Assembly: GCA_044222685.1 (NCBI GenBank)
Contig: JBGAMU010000019.1
Location: 1 to 64,000 of the forward strand
Direction: 5' to 3'
Source: JAEUPI01 sp044222685
GTDB lineage: Bacteria; Pseudomonadota; Gammaproteobacteria; Burkholderiales; Burkholderiaceae_C
Length of the DNA: 64,000 bases
Within the stretch, counting starts at the first letter, position 1. Each line of letters opens with the position of its first letter. A model generated the notes under the pieces. It was not told the origin of the DNA. It saw only the letters and a program-made list of their open reading frames with translations, and searched no databases. Position numbers and translations under genes: made by a program. Positions 52,861 through 61,808 of this stretch are shown here, in pieces.

Positions 52861-53726
52861 CGGCAATGGCACTCTTCCTTCGCAAGTACTGGCGCCGGCT
52901 GCTCGGCGCCGCCTTGGTGGCCACGCTCGGCCTGACCGCCGGCTGCGCCGTGCTCGACGAGCAGCAGCGCAAGTGGATCTTCCAGCCGAGCAAGCAGACC
53001 TGGTGGGGTGGCACCGCGGCAGCCGAGGGCATGCTCGACCGCTGGATCGAGTACGTGCCACCGGGCGACAGCGAGGCGGTGCGGCTGCACGCGCTGTGGC
53101 TGCCGCAGCAGCGTTCGGACGCGCCCGTGCTGCTGTACCTGCACGGCGCACGCTGGGACGTGCGCAGCAGTGCGTTTCGCATGCGGCGGATGCACGAACT
53201 CGGCTTCGCGGTGCTGGGTCTGGACTATCGCGGCTTCGGCCAGAGCACCGAGGCGCTGCCCTCGGAATCGTCCGCCTGCGCGGACGCCCGAGCCGCCTGG
53301 GACTGGCTGCGTCGCGAGGCGCCCGACGCCCCGCGGCTGATCTACGGCCATTCGCTGGGCAGCGCGATCGCCGTGCAGCTGGCCGCCGACGTCGACGACG
53401 AGCGGGGTGTCATGCTGGAGGGCAGCTTCCCGTCGGTGCTGGATGTCTTCAACAGCATGCGCTGGGGCTGGCTGCCGCTCGGGCCGCTGATCACGCAGCG
53501 TTTCGACGCCGCCAAGCGCATCGCGGAGATCGGCTCACCGGTGCTCGTGGTGCACGGCGCGCGCGACCAGTTGATCAAGCCCGAGCTCGGTCGCGCGCTG
53601 TTCGAGCGTGCCAAGTCGCCCAAGCGCTTCGTGCTGGTCGAGGGCGGCACGCACCACAACACCAATGCGGTCGGCCAGGAGCAATATCGCGACGCGCTGA
53701 GCAGCCTGTTCGGGCTGCCGATCTGA
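52857..53726 (+). CDS. Alpha/beta-hydrolase lipoprotein
   Basis: A 289-residue serine hydrolase with a membrane-targeting N-terminus and lipobox (LGLTAGCAVLDE). The fold is shown by LLYLHGARWDVRSSAFR, the nucleophile elbow GHSLGS, SPVLVVHGARDQLIKPE (acid) and GGTHHNTNAVG (histidine). Resembles BEM46/YfhR-like enzymes of unknown substrate. Start ATGA overlaps mutL; an ATG at 52866 is also in frame. Confidence 0.88.
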   Translation: MTAMALFLRKYWRRLLGAALVATLGLTAGCAVLDEQQRKWIFQPSKQTWWGGTAAAEGMLDRWIEYVPPGDSEAVRLHALWLPQQRSDAPVLLYLHGARWDVRSSAFRMRRMHELGFAVLGLDYRGFGQSTEALPSESSACADARAAWDWLRREAPDAPRLIYGHSLGSAIAVQLAADVDDERGVMLEGSFPSVLDVFNSMRWGWLPLGPLITQRFDAAKRIAEIGSPVLVVHGARDQLIKPELGRALFERAKSPKRFVLVEGGTHHNTNAVGQEQYRDALSSLFGLPI

Positions 53727-53734
53727 CACCCGCG

Positions 53735-54490
53735 ATGCCCGACCTCGCGCCCAGCGGCACCCGCCTGTCGAAGGTGATGGCCGAACGCGGGCTCGCCTCG
53801 CGCCGCGAGGCCGACGAGTGGATCGAGGCCGGTTGGGTGCGCGTCGACGGCAAGGTGGCGGTGCTGGGCCTGCGCATTCGTCCCGAGCAGACGATCACCA
53901 TCGACCCGGCCGCGCGCACGGCGCAGGCCAAACAGGTGACGGTGCTGCTGCACAAGCCGATCGGCTTCGTCAGCGGCCAGCCCGAGGACGGCCACGCCAG
54001 CGCAGCGACGCTGGTCACGGCCGCCAACCAGTGGGACGGCGGCGCGGCGGGGCCGCGCTTTGCGCCGCATCACACCCGCGGCCTGGCACCGGCCGGCCGG
54101 CTGGACATCGACTCCACCGGCCTGCTCGTGCTGACGCAGGACGGCCGCATCGCGCGCCTGCTGATCGGCGACGACAGCATGGTCGAGAAGGAATATCTGG
54201 TGCGCGTGCAGCCCGCCGGGCCCGGTGCGGTTGCCGCCGATGCGATCGAACGGCTGCGCCACGGGCTCGAGCTCGATGGCCGTCCGCTTCGGCCGGCCAA
54301 GGTGAGCTGGGCCAACGAGGATCAGTTGCGTTTCGTGCTGCGCGAGGGCCGCAAGCGGCAGATCCGCCGCATGTGCGAGCTGGTGGGACTCGCCGTCACC
54401 GGCTTGAAGCGTGTGCGCATCGGCCGTGTCGTGCTCGGTCGCCTGCCGCCCGGGCGCTGGCGCTACCTGGGTTCGCACGAGCGCTTCTGA
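53735..54490 (+). CDS. RsuA/RluF-family pseudouridine synthase
   Basis: RNA pseudouridine synthase of 251 residues. S4 domain at the N-terminus (GTRLSKVMAERGLASRREADEWIEAGWVRVDG), catalytic aspartate in APAGRLDIDSTGLLVLTQDG, and C-terminal EGRKRQIRRMCELVGLAVTGLKRVRIGRV. This S4-plus-RLDxDS arrangement fits the RsuA/RluB/RluE/RluF branch; the exact target in rRNA is not assigned. Follows the hydrolase gene by 8 bp. Confidence 0.92.
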   Translation: MPDLAPSGTRLSKVMAERGLASRREADEWIEAGWVRVDGKVAVLGLRIRPEQTITIDPAARTAQAKQVTVLLHKPIGFVSGQPEDGHASAATLVTAANQWDGGAAGPRFAPHHTRGLAPAGRLDIDSTGLLVLTQDGRIARLLIGDDSMVEKEYLVRVQPAGPGAVAADAIERLRHGLELDGRPLRPAKVSWANEDQLRFVLREGRKRQIRRMCELVGLAVTGLKRVRIGRVVLGRLPPGRWRYLGSHERF

Positions 54491-54502
54491 GGCGCCTGGG
54501 CT

Positions 54503-55135
54503 TCAACCGGCCAGTCGCCGCGGCTCCGCGGCAGCGTCGGCGATGCGGGCGTTGAGCGCCGCCAGGTCCTCTGTGGTGTCCAGATCGATCAGGACGCCGG
54601 GATCGTCGATCTCGACGCCGATGGAAGGGAAGCGCGCCACCACGCGGCGCGCGCCCTCGTCGCCGGTCAGTTGCACCAGCTCCGAATAGAGCTCGGCCGA
54701 GAAGCCGACCGGATGGCCGCGCCGACCCTGATGTTGCGCATAGACGACCGCATGCATCGGCAGCGCATCGGCCACCGCGACCAGCGTGGCCGAACGCACC
54801 AGCGGCATGTCGCCCGGCAGCACCAGCCAGCCTGCGGCGTCGGCGCTGGCCGAGACGCCGCTCGCGATCGAATAGCCCATGCCCAGATGATCGCTGCCGG
54901 CGCCGACCGCTTCGGGCAACTCGACGATGTCGCGCAGCGCGACATGCCGCGAGGCCTCCGCCGTCAGGCCGGGCGTGGTGACCACGCGGACCGGCAGCCC
55001 GCTCTCGATGGCGCGCTCGAGCGTGGTACCCAGCACGGTCGACCCTGCGAACGGTTGCAGCAGCTTGTGCGCGTTTGCCTTGAAGCGGCTGCCGCGGCCT
55101 GCGGCGAGGACGATGACGGTGGGTTGGTTTTGCAT
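54503..55135 (-). CDS. MobA/MocA-like nucleotidyltransferase
   Basis: A 210-residue NTP transferase with the GlmU/MobA fold. It has VIVLAAGRGSRFKANAHKLLQPF at the N-terminus and GWLVLPGDMPLVRSATLVAVADAL (metal-binding Asp in GDMP). This pattern matches MocA-type molybdopterin cytidylyltransferases; no molybdoenzyme is adjacent, so the substrate is open. Convergent with the pseudouridine synthase gene. Confidence 0.85.
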   Translation of the reverse strand: MQNQPTVIVLAAGRGSRFKANAHKLLQPFAGSTVLGTTLERAIESGLPVRVVTTPGLTAEASRHVALRDIVELPEAVGAGSDHLGMGYSIASGVSASADAAGWLVLPGDMPLVRSATLVAVADALPMHAVVYAQHQGRRGHPVGFSAELYSELVQLTGDEGARRVVARFPSIGVEIDDPGVLIDLDTTEDLAALNARIADAAAEPRRLAG

Positions 55136-55289
55136 GCGATGCGCCACCTTCGCACCGGCTTGTCCCCCCTCAGAGCAACCGGTGCGACGGGTCTCGTTGC
55201 CGGCTAGCATGGGTGCGCAGCCGATGCACAAACAGTGGGAGCTTCACTTAGGGCGTTCCACGTAGGGTGCAGTCCGTAGAGGAGCGACG

Positions 55290-55946
55290 ATGCATACTGC
55301 CAGCATGGACAAGCCCTCCCTGGCCGAGTTGCGCAAGAGTTACGAGCGTGCCGAACTCGACGAGAGCTCGTGCGCGGACGATCCGCTGCAGCAGTTCTCG
55401 GGCTGGCTCGACGAGGCGATCAAGGCCGAGCTGCCCGAGCCCAACGCGATGACGCTGGCGACGGTGGGCGCCGACGGCCGGCCGTCGACGCGTGTGGTGC
55501 TGATCAAGGGCTGCGACGCGCGCGGCATCGTCTGGTTCACCAACTACGACAGCCGCAAGGGCCGCGAGCTGGCGCAGCAACCCTACGCCGCATTGCAGTT
55601 CCACTGGGTCGAACTCGAGCGCGTCGTGCGCATCGAAGGGCGCGTCGCCAAGGTCGACGAGGCCGAGTCGGATGCGTACTACGCGACCCGGCCGCTCGAC
55701 TCACGCATCGGCGCCTGGGCATCGCCGCAGAGCCAGCCGATCACGTCGCGCGCAGTTCTGGTTGGAGCTGCCGCTAAATTCGCGGCACGTTATGCGCTGA
55801 ATCCGCCACGGCCGCCGCATTGGGGCGGTTATCGCCTGACGGCCGACCGCTGGGAGTTCTGGCAGGGCCGGCGCAGCCGGCTGCACGATCGCATCCGCTA
55901 CCAGCTGATCGACGGCAACTGGCAGCGCTCGCGCCTGGCGCCCTGA
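55290..55946 (+). CDS. pdxH: Pyridoxamine 5'-phosphate oxidase
   Basis: FMN enzyme that makes pyridoxal phosphate from PNP/PMP. 218 residues: LRKSYERAELDESSCADDPLQQF, PNAMTLATVGADGRPSTRVVLIKGCD, FTNYDSRKGREL and WASPQSQPITSRAVL, ending with the C-terminal WEFWQGRRSRLHDRIRYQ and W-x-RSRLAP. A ribosome-binding site GGAGCGACG precedes the ATG at 55290; ATG 55305 is a second possibility. Confidence 0.96.
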   Translation: MHTASMDKPSLAELRKSYERAELDESSCADDPLQQFSGWLDEAIKAELPEPNAMTLATVGADGRPSTRVVLIKGCDARGIVWFTNYDSRKGRELAQQPYAALQFHWVELERVVRIEGRVAKVDEAESDAYYATRPLDSRIGAWASPQSQPITSRAVLVGAAAKFAARYALNPPRPPHWGGYRLTADRWEFWQGRRSRLHDRIRYQLIDGNWQRSRLAP

Positions 55947-55964
55947 CCTGCCGCCGACCCGGCG

Positions 55965-56513
55965 TCAGGGCTGGATCGCCGAGGCGTCGACGATGCGATA
56001 GAAGAGCCCGTATGGATCGTTGCTCAGCACGGACAGACGGCCTTCGAGCAGCACCGCATCCATCGTGTACCTGACCGGCGTGCGCGTGCGCACCTCGACC
56101 AGCCCCTCCGGCCCGGCGGGCACGCAGAACGAGCAGGTCGTCGGCACCGACGACAGCAGGAAGTGGCGCTGCTTGTCGCCCGGCTCCAGCGGCATCATGA
56201 AGCCCTCGATCTTGACGGTCTGGTTGTTCAGCGCCTGCACCGGCTGCGGAAAGATCGGCACGACGCGGTTCTTCTCGGTGCGGATCGACACCGACGACAG
56301 CGTCTGCCACGGCACCACGCCTTCACGCGCCGCGATCGGCTTGAACGGGCTGCGTGGATCGTGAAAGCCGGGGCCCTGGCCGGCGCTGGCCGGGCCAGCG
56401 CTCGACGCCGCCGCCGGAGTCGCGACGGGGCCACCTGGCGTCTGCGCCAGCACGACGGGGATCGAGACGGCGACGAAAAGAAGCGCCATCGAGGTCTTCA
56501 GCGTGGTCTTCAT
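55965..56513 (-). CDS. DUF3299 exported protein
   Basis: A 182-residue secreted protein of the DUF3299 family: signal peptide (MKTTLKTSMALLFVAVSIPVVLAQ), disordered Ala/Pro/Gly stretch, then a domain with VKIEGFMMPLEPG, VPTTCSFCVPAGPEGLVEV (a CxxC pair) and YRIVDASAI. DUF3299 genes commonly neighbour FtsX-like ABC modules, as here; a metal-related role has been suggested for similar clusters but is not demonstrated. Confidence 0.85.
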   Translation of the reverse strand: MKTTLKTSMALLFVAVSIPVVLAQTPGGPVATPAAASSAGPASAGQGPGFHDPRSPFKPIAAREGVVPWQTLSSVSIRTEKNRVVPIFPQPVQALNNQTVKIEGFMMPLEPGDKQRHFLLSSVPTTCSFCVPAGPEGLVEVRTRTPVRYTMDAVLLEGRLSVLSNDPYGLFYRIVDASAIQP

Positions 56514-56584
56514 GGGCCTTTCGCGTTGCGGTGCAATCCCGGACCGCGCCCGCGGCCCGGTGGCAATTCTGGCATCGATCCCGA

Positions 56585-57790
56585 TCAGGATGGCGACTGC
56601 AGCAACCGGGTGACGTCGAGGCGGATCACGCGCCAGGCCGGCAGCGCGGCCGCCAGCACGGCCAGCGCCAGCACGGCCAGCAGGCACCAGAGTTCACCCA
56701 CCGACCAGTACAGCCCCTGCACGGCCAGCGAGCGGTCGCGCGCGAGCATCGTGCCCAACAGGCCGGCCAGCCCGTGGCCGAGCGCCAGACCGAGCACCGA
56801 GCCCAGCACTGCGAGCCACAGCGATTCGAGGCCGACCAGGGCCGCCAGCCGCCGCGGTGGAGCGCCCAGCATGCGCATCATCGCCAGGTCGCTCTCGCGG
56901 TCGCGCACGGCATGCAGCAGTGCCACCCACACCGACACGGCACCGACCACCATCAGGAGCGCGGCAAATCCGCGCAGCACGTCGGCGCCGACGCCGATCA
57001 TGCGAAACAGCCGCGCGCTCTCGAGCGCCGGCGAGGCGGCCTGCAGGCCGTCCTGCGCGTTGACCCAACGTGGCAGGGTCACGGCCGCCAGCGGCGAGCG
57101 GTACTTGACGAGCATCAATGTCACCTCTCGGTCGTCGTCCGCCTGTTCAGTGCTGCGTTCGCGCCCGGCGTCGTGCGCCTCGTGCACGGCCCAGACCGAC
57201 TCGACCCCGGTCAGGACCAGGCGGTCGAGCACACAAGCGCACCGCGCCAGGATGCCGACGACCGTATAGGGCGACGACGCATGCGCAGCGCCTTCGCTGC
57301 CGAGGCCATGCGAGCCGGCGAACCGGTGCCCTAACTGCATCGCGAGCTCGTCTGCCGCCTGGTGGCCGAGAACCGCTTCGAACGGCGCTATCCACAGTCG
57401 GCCCTGGCTCGGCACGGCACCGTACAACGCCGCGTAGTCCGGCGAACTGCCCACGATGCGAAAGCCGCGCAGGCTGTCGCCAAGCGCCAGCGGGATGACT
57501 TGAGCAACCATCGGGTTGTCGCGCAACGTCTGCACGGCCGCGAGCGGGACATTGCCGGTCGGCGCGTCGAGATGGAACACGCCGGCGAGGATCAACTGCA
57601 GCGGGCTGCCCTTGGCGCCGACCACGAGGTCGATGCCCGCCAGATCGCGCTGCAGCGAGCGCTCGACCTGTGCACCCACCACGAGCAGGAACACCATGGC
57701 CGCGACGCCGAGTACCAGCAGCGCCAGGTTGAGCGCCGCGACAAGCGGCCGCGCCCACAGGAAGCGCCAGGCCAGGCCGGGCAGATTCAC
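56585..57790 (-). CDS. ABC transporter permease (FtsX/MacB-like)
   Basis: A 401-residue membrane protein with the FtsX/MacB-like topology: an N-terminal helix (VAALNLALLVLGVAAMVFLLVVG), a periplasmic domain of about 200 residues (LVVGAKGSPLQLILAGVFHLDAPTGNV), then three helices (FAALLMVVGAVSVWVALLHAV; LVGLESLWLAVLGSVLGLALGHG; LWCLLAVLALAVLAAALPAW). The GTG at 57790 overlaps the ATPase stop. Such permeases act on envelope lipids or lipoproteins rather than import solutes. Confidence 0.88.
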   Translation of the reverse strand: MNLPGLAWRFLWARPLVAALNLALLVLGVAAMVFLLVVGAQVERSLQRDLAGIDLVVGAKGSPLQLILAGVFHLDAPTGNVPLAAVQTLRDNPMVAQVIPLALGDSLRGFRIVGSSPDYAALYGAVPSQGRLWIAPFEAVLGHQAADELAMQLGHRFAGSHGLGSEGAAHASSPYTVVGILARCACVLDRLVLTGVESVWAVHEAHDAGRERSTEQADDDREVTLMLVKYRSPLAAVTLPRWVNAQDGLQAASPALESARLFRMIGVGADVLRGFAALLMVVGAVSVWVALLHAVRDRESDLAMMRMLGAPPRRLAALVGLESLWLAVLGSVLGLALGHGLAGLLGTMLARDRSLAVQGLYWSVGELWCLLAVLALAVLAAALPAWRVIRLDVTRLLQSPS

Positions 57791-58446
57791 GACACCGGCT
57801 CCATGACCGTCCGCGCCAGGTGCAAGGTGCAGGCCTCGGGCCACGTCCGCGTCACCCGGCTGTCATGGGTGGCGATCAGCAGTCCGGATTCGGCGTCACG
57901 GGCGCAGCGCTCGATCAAGGCGAGGACGGCGAACACGGCGTCGTCGTCGAGATTGGCGGTCGGCTCGTCGACCAGCAGCAAGTCCGGACGCCGGACCAAG
58001 GCGCGTGCCAGAGCGACGCGCTGGGCCTGGCCGACGCTGAGTTCGTGCGGCCGGCGGTCGGCCAGCGAGCCGATGTCGAGCGCATCCAGCAGCATGCGCA
58101 GGCGCGGACGGTCCACCGGCGCGCCGACGCTCACGAAGGGCAACACGAGGTTCTCGGCAACCGTCAGGCTGGCGCTCAGGTGCAGGCGCTGCGGCACCAC
58201 CCCAAGTCGCGCGCCGCGCCAGGCGTCGCGCTCGGATGCTGTCGCTCGCACCAGGTCCAGGCCCGCCACGCGCAATTCGCCGGACTGTGGTGACAGCAGT
58301 CCGGCGCACAAGGCGATCAAGGTCGATTTGCCGCTGCCGGACGGGCCGCCGAGCACGACGCGCTCGCCGGCCGCGGCATCGAAGTCGGGGAATTGGAGCG
58401 TCGAGCCGATCGGATAGCGGTAGGTCAGCCCGCGCAGGTGCAGCAC
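57787..58446 (-). CDS. ABC transporter ATPase
   Basis: A 219-residue ATP-binding protein of the LolD/MacB-type group. Walker A GGPSGSGKST near residue 37, Q-loop VPQRLHLS, signature LSVGQAQRVALARALV and Walker B LLLVDEPTANLD. Start chosen at the GTG at 58446 (VLHLRGLTYRYP), just past the msrA stop; a TTG at 58473 would extend it into msrA. Coupled to the permease downstream; a single export complex with the DUF3299 protein is likely. Confidence 0.9.
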   Translation of the reverse strand: MLHLRGLTYRYPIGSTLQFPDFDAAAGERVVLGGPSGSGKSTLIALCAGLLSPQSGELRVAGLDLVRATASERDAWRGARLGVVPQRLHLSASLTVAENLVLPFVSVGAPVDRPRLRMLLDALDIGSLADRRPHELSVGQAQRVALARALVRRPDLLLVDEPTANLDDDAVFAVLALIERCARDAESGLLIATHDSRVTRTWPEACTLHLARTVMEPVS

Positions 58447-58447
58447 G

Positions 58448-58978
58448 TCAGGCCTTGCGCACGCGGGCCGCAAAGGTCTTGCGGAACTTCTCCACCTTGG
58501 GTCCGACCACGAAAGCGCAGTAGCCCTGGCCCGGATTGCGGGCGAAGTAGTGCTGGTGGTAGTCCTCGGCGCGCGAGTAGTTGTCCAGCGGCTTCAGTTC
58601 GGTGACGACTCGGCCGCCGAGCTTGGTGTTGGCCTCGTCGATCACCGCACGCGCGAGCGCTTCGTGCTCCGCGCTCTGGTAGTAGATGCCCGAGCGGTAC
58701 TGCGGTCCGATGTCGTTGCCCTGGCGATTGCGCGTGGTCGGATCGTGGATCGTGAAGAAGATCTCGAGCACCTCGCGCAACGTGATGCGCGCCGGATCGA
58801 ATTCGACGCGCACGACCTCCACGTGTCCCGTCCTGCCCTCGCAGACCTGTTGGTAGGTGGGGTTCAGCACATGGCCGTTGCTGTAGCCCGACTCGACCGC
58901 GACGACGCCGTCGACCAACTCATAAACGGCCTCGAGACACCAGAAGCAGCCGCCGCCCAGGGTGATGGTTTCAGTCAT
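58448..58978 (-). CDS. msrA: Peptide methionine sulfoxide reductase MsrA
   Basis: Repairs oxidised methionine (S-epimer). 176 residues with the catalytic GGGCFWCLEAVYE at the N-terminus, GYSNGHVLNPTYQQVCEGRTGHVEVVRVEFDP and the C-terminal EDYHQHYFARNPGQGYCAF. Lies at the head of a same-strand cluster with the ABC ATPase, permease and DUF3299 gene. Confidence 0.96.
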   Translation of the reverse strand: MTETITLGGGCFWCLEAVYELVDGVVAVESGYSNGHVLNPTYQQVCEGRTGHVEVVRVEFDPARITLREVLEIFFTIHDPTTRNRQGNDIGPQYRSGIYYQSAEHEALARAVIDEANTKLGGRVVTELKPLDNYSRAEDYHQHYFARNPGQGYCAFVVGPKVEKFRKTFAARVRKA

Positions 58979-59220
58979 CGGATCGATGCCTTCGCGTTGA
59001 TGGGTGAATCTGGGTCGCCCGACGGCGGGTCGGGCTTACGGCCGCCATTGTGCCGAGCGGCCAGAAGGCCCTCGAAGCCTCCTGCCGATCGCCTGGGCGC
59101 CAGGCGCAGCGATCAGCCGTAACAGCGGGTTGCGAGGCGGTCTTATTGCACGCGGTTGCAGCGACACCGCGGCGCAGAATTCCCGACGCCGCTCTCTCGG
59201 CGCCGGACGACAAGACCCCA

Positions 59221-60039
59221 GTGAACGATCTCTTCGTGTTGATGGGCATCCAGAACTGGAAGCCGGTCCTGACCGCCTTGTTGCTGCCGCCGGTCCCATG
59301 GCTGCTGGTGATGCTGGTGGGCGCGCGCCTGACGTACTGGCGGCGTTCGATCGCCTGGCTGACGCTGATGATCGGCGCTGCGGGCATCTGGCTGTGCAGT
59401 TGCAGTGCCGTCGGCGAGTGGCTCGAACGCTCGGTGCTCAAGTCGCCGCCGGCGCTGGCGACCGAGCGAATCGCGGAGGTCAAGAAGGCCGTCGGTTCAG
59501 GGCGCAAGGTGGCCATCGTGGCGCTGGGCGGCGGCCGTGAAGCGCTGGCGCCCGAGTACGGCCTGTCGCACCTGAATCCGGTGTCCTTGCACCGGCTTCA
59601 TTACGCTATCTGGCTGTCGCGCCAGACGGGAGCGCCGGTGCTCTTCTCCGGCGGGGTCGGGCTGGCCGAGAGCGTCGGCGTTCCGGAGGCCGAGGCCGCC
59701 GCGCGCATTGCGGAGCGCGACTATGGCCGACCGCTGACCTGGGTCGAATCGGAGTCACGCGACACGCGGGAGAACGCGACGCGCAGCCTCTCGATGCTCA
59801 ACACGGCCGGCGTCACCGACATCGTGATCGTCACCCATGGCTGGCACATGCGGCGTGCGGTGCGCGCGTTCGAGTACGAAGCGCAGCGCGCGGGCATGTC
59901 GGTTCGTGTCACCGCCGCCCCCATGGGGCTGGCGACATCGAGCGACCGCTCGCCACTGCAGTGGCTGCCGACCACCGAGGGCATCACCCGGGTGCGCTGG
60001 GTGCTGCGCGAGCTCGGCGGCCTGGTGATGGGCGCTTGA
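59221..60039 (+). CDS. YdcF/ElyC-family membrane protein (DUF218)
   Basis: A 272-residue protein: two N-terminal hydrophobic helices (TALLLPPVPWLLVMLVGARL and AWLTLMIGAAGIWLCSCSAV), then a periplasmic DUF218 domain (VAIVALGGGREALAPEY, LHYAIWLSRQTGAPVLFSGG, ESESRDTRENATRSLSML, IVIVTHGWHMRRAVRAFEYE). ElyC-type members affect lipid-carrier balance during envelope synthesis. Start chosen at the GTG at 59221; ATG at 59242 also possible. Confidence 0.88.
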   Translation: MNDLFVLMGIQNWKPVLTALLLPPVPWLLVMLVGARLTYWRRSIAWLTLMIGAAGIWLCSCSAVGEWLERSVLKSPPALATERIAEVKKAVGSGRKVAIVALGGGREALAPEYGLSHLNPVSLHRLHYAIWLSRQTGAPVLFSGGVGLAESVGVPEAEAAARIAERDYGRPLTWVESESRDTRENATRSLSMLNTAGVTDIVIVTHGWHMRRAVRAFEYEAQRAGMSVRVTAAPMGLATSSDRSPLQWLPTTEGITRVRWVLRELGGLVMGA

Positions 60040-60067
60040 ACCCGGTAGCGTCGGCCAAGAAACGAAA

Positions 60068-60096
60068 CCCCTCCAACCCGTGAGGGACTGGAGGGG
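60068..60096 (-). terminator. Intrinsic terminator of ubiD
   Basis: Eight-bp stem CCCCTCCA / TGGAGGGG with a 13-nt loop. On the minus strand it is followed by TTTCGTTTCTT, so it should terminate transcription coming from ubiD. Confidence 0.65.
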
Positions 60097-60131
60097 CGGG
60101 TGACTGCCGTCACCTGTTGAAGCTCCGGCAT

Positions 60132-60209
60132 ATTGGGTCCGGGGCCCCTGTCGTGCAGCGACTGCACGCTCTGAAATGCCTGCGAGCAGGCAAGCGCAAG
60201 ATACCCAAT
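60132..60209. other. Structured intergenic region, possible small RNA
   Basis: Outer arms ATTGGGT (60132-60138) and ACCCAAT (60203-60209) enclose two hairpins, CGTGCAG-cga-CTGCACG (60152-60168) and TGCCTG-cgag-CAGGCA (60177-60192), plus a GGGGCCCC self-dyad. Together they form a closed multi-branch shape between the convergent ElyC-like and ubiD genes. Strand and function are unknown; with the terminator at 60068-60096 it could be a 3'-end-derived RNA of ubiD. Confidence 0.4.
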
Positions 60210-60235
60210 CGGCGAGCGCAAATCAAGCGGCGCGA

Positions 60236-61807
60236 TCAGCGGCGTGGCTCGATGGGCAGTCCGGCCAGCCGATCGTAGAGGTCGGTCATCCGGCGCTGGA
60301 TGGCTTCGTCGTGGCGGATGGGGCTGCCCCACGCGCGCGCGGTTTCGCCGGCCCACTTGTTGGTGGCGTCCAGGCCCATCTTGCCGCCCAGTCCGCTCAC
60401 GGGCGAGGCAAAGTCCAGGTAGTCGATCGGCGTCTGGTCCACGAGCACCGTATCGCGCACCGGGTCGACCCGCGTCGACAGGGCCCACACCACCTGCTTC
60501 CAGTCGCGCACGTCGACGTCGTCATCGGTGACGATGATGAACTTGGTGTACATGAACTGGCGCAGGAAGCTCCAGACACCGAACATCAGCCGCTTCGCAT
60601 GCCCGGGATAGCTTTTGCGCAGCGAGATCACGGCGACGCGGTAGCTGCAGCCTTCTGGCGGCAGATAGAAGTCGACGATTTCCGGAAACTGCTTCTGCAG
60701 GATCGGCACGAAGACCTCGTTGAGCGCCAGCCCCAGTACGGCTGGCTCGTCGGGTGGCCGCCCTGTGTAGGTCGAGTGGTAGATCGGCTTGTCGCGGTGG
60801 GTGATGCGATCGATGCGGAAGACGGGGAACCACTCCTGTTCGTTGTAGTACCCGGTGTGGTCGCCGAACGGGCCCTCCAGCGCATGCAGATAACCGCCCG
60901 TCGATCGAACCGGCACGCCGCCTTCGCTGCGCCCCTCGAAGCCGTGATCGGCGACCGGAATGTGGCCCTCCAGCACGATCTCGGCACGGGCCGGCACCTG
61001 CAGGGGGTGACCGGGCTCGCCGACGCCCGAATCGACCAGTTCGGTCGGAGAACCCCTCAGGAGGCCGGCAAACTGATACTCCGACAGCGTGTCGGGCACT
61101 GGCGTCACGGCACCCAGCGTGGTCGCCGGATCAGCGCCGAGCACGACTGCGAGCGGGAATGGCTGGCCCGGGTTGGCCATCGCAAAGTCACGGAAGTCGA
61201 GCGCCCCGCCACGATGCGACAGCCAGCGCATGATGACTTCGCGCCGGCCGATCACCTGCTGTCGGTAGATGCCCAGGTTCTGCCGTCGACGCGGCCGGTC
61301 GATCCGTTGCGGCCCGCGGGTCACGACCAGTCCCCAGGTGATCAAGGGGCCGGCATCTCCGGGCCAACAGGTCTGGATCGGCCAGCGGGATAGATCGACC
61401 TGGGGGCCATCCAAGCGCACCTGTTGACAGGGACCCGACCTGCGCAGCGTGGGCCGCATGTTCCAGACGGTCTTGACCATGTCGAGCAGCCGACCTGCGT
61501 CAGCCAAGCCTTTGGGCGGCTCCGGCTCCTTCAGACGCGCGAGCAATTCGCCGATGAGGCGGAGTTCACGCGCGTCGGATGCCCCCATGCCACGGGCCAC
61601 GCGACCGGGGGTGCCGAACAAGTTCGCCAGCACGGGCACGTCGCTGGCCGTCGGGTGTTCGAAAAGCAATGCCGGGCCGCCCGATTGCAGCGCACGGTCC
61701 GCAAATGCCGTCATCTCGAGGTTTGGCGAGACCGGTTCGGGCACTCTGAGCAGCTCCTGATGGCTTTCCAGCCCAATCAGAAATTCGCGCAGATCGCCGT
61801 ACTTCAC
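60236..61807 (-). CDS. ubiD: UbiD, 4-hydroxy-3-polyprenylbenzoate decarboxylase
   Basis: Prenylated-FMN-dependent decarboxylase of ubiquinone synthesis, 523 residues. Family marks are NLGIYRQQVIGRREVIMRWLSHRGGALDFRDF, ATTLGAVTPVPDTLSEYQFAGLLRG, PFGDHTGYYNEQEWFPVFRIDRITHRDKPIYHSTYTG and TDDDVDVRDWKQVVWALSTRVDP. The start is a GTG at 61807 reading MKYGDLREFL; only 8 bp separate it from a 22-bp palindrome, so its control is probably tied to that site. Confidence 0.95.
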   Translation of the reverse strand: MKYGDLREFLIGLESHQELLRVPEPVSPNLEMTAFADRALQSGGPALLFEHPTASDVPVLANLFGTPGRVARGMGASDARELRLIGELLARLKEPEPPKGLADAGRLLDMVKTVWNMRPTLRRSGPCQQVRLDGPQVDLSRWPIQTCWPGDAGPLITWGLVVTRGPQRIDRPRRRQNLGIYRQQVIGRREVIMRWLSHRGGALDFRDFAMANPGQPFPLAVVLGADPATTLGAVTPVPDTLSEYQFAGLLRGSPTELVDSGVGEPGHPLQVPARAEIVLEGHIPVADHGFEGRSEGGVPVRSTGGYLHALEGPFGDHTGYYNEQEWFPVFRIDRITHRDKPIYHSTYTGRPPDEPAVLGLALNEVFVPILQKQFPEIVDFYLPPEGCSYRVAVISLRKSYPGHAKRLMFGVWSFLRQFMYTKFIIVTDDDVDVRDWKQVVWALSTRVDPVRDTVLVDQTPIDYLDFASPVSGLGGKMGLDATNKWAGETARAWGSPIRHDEAIQRRMTDLYDRLAGLPIEPRR

Positions 61808-61808
61808 T

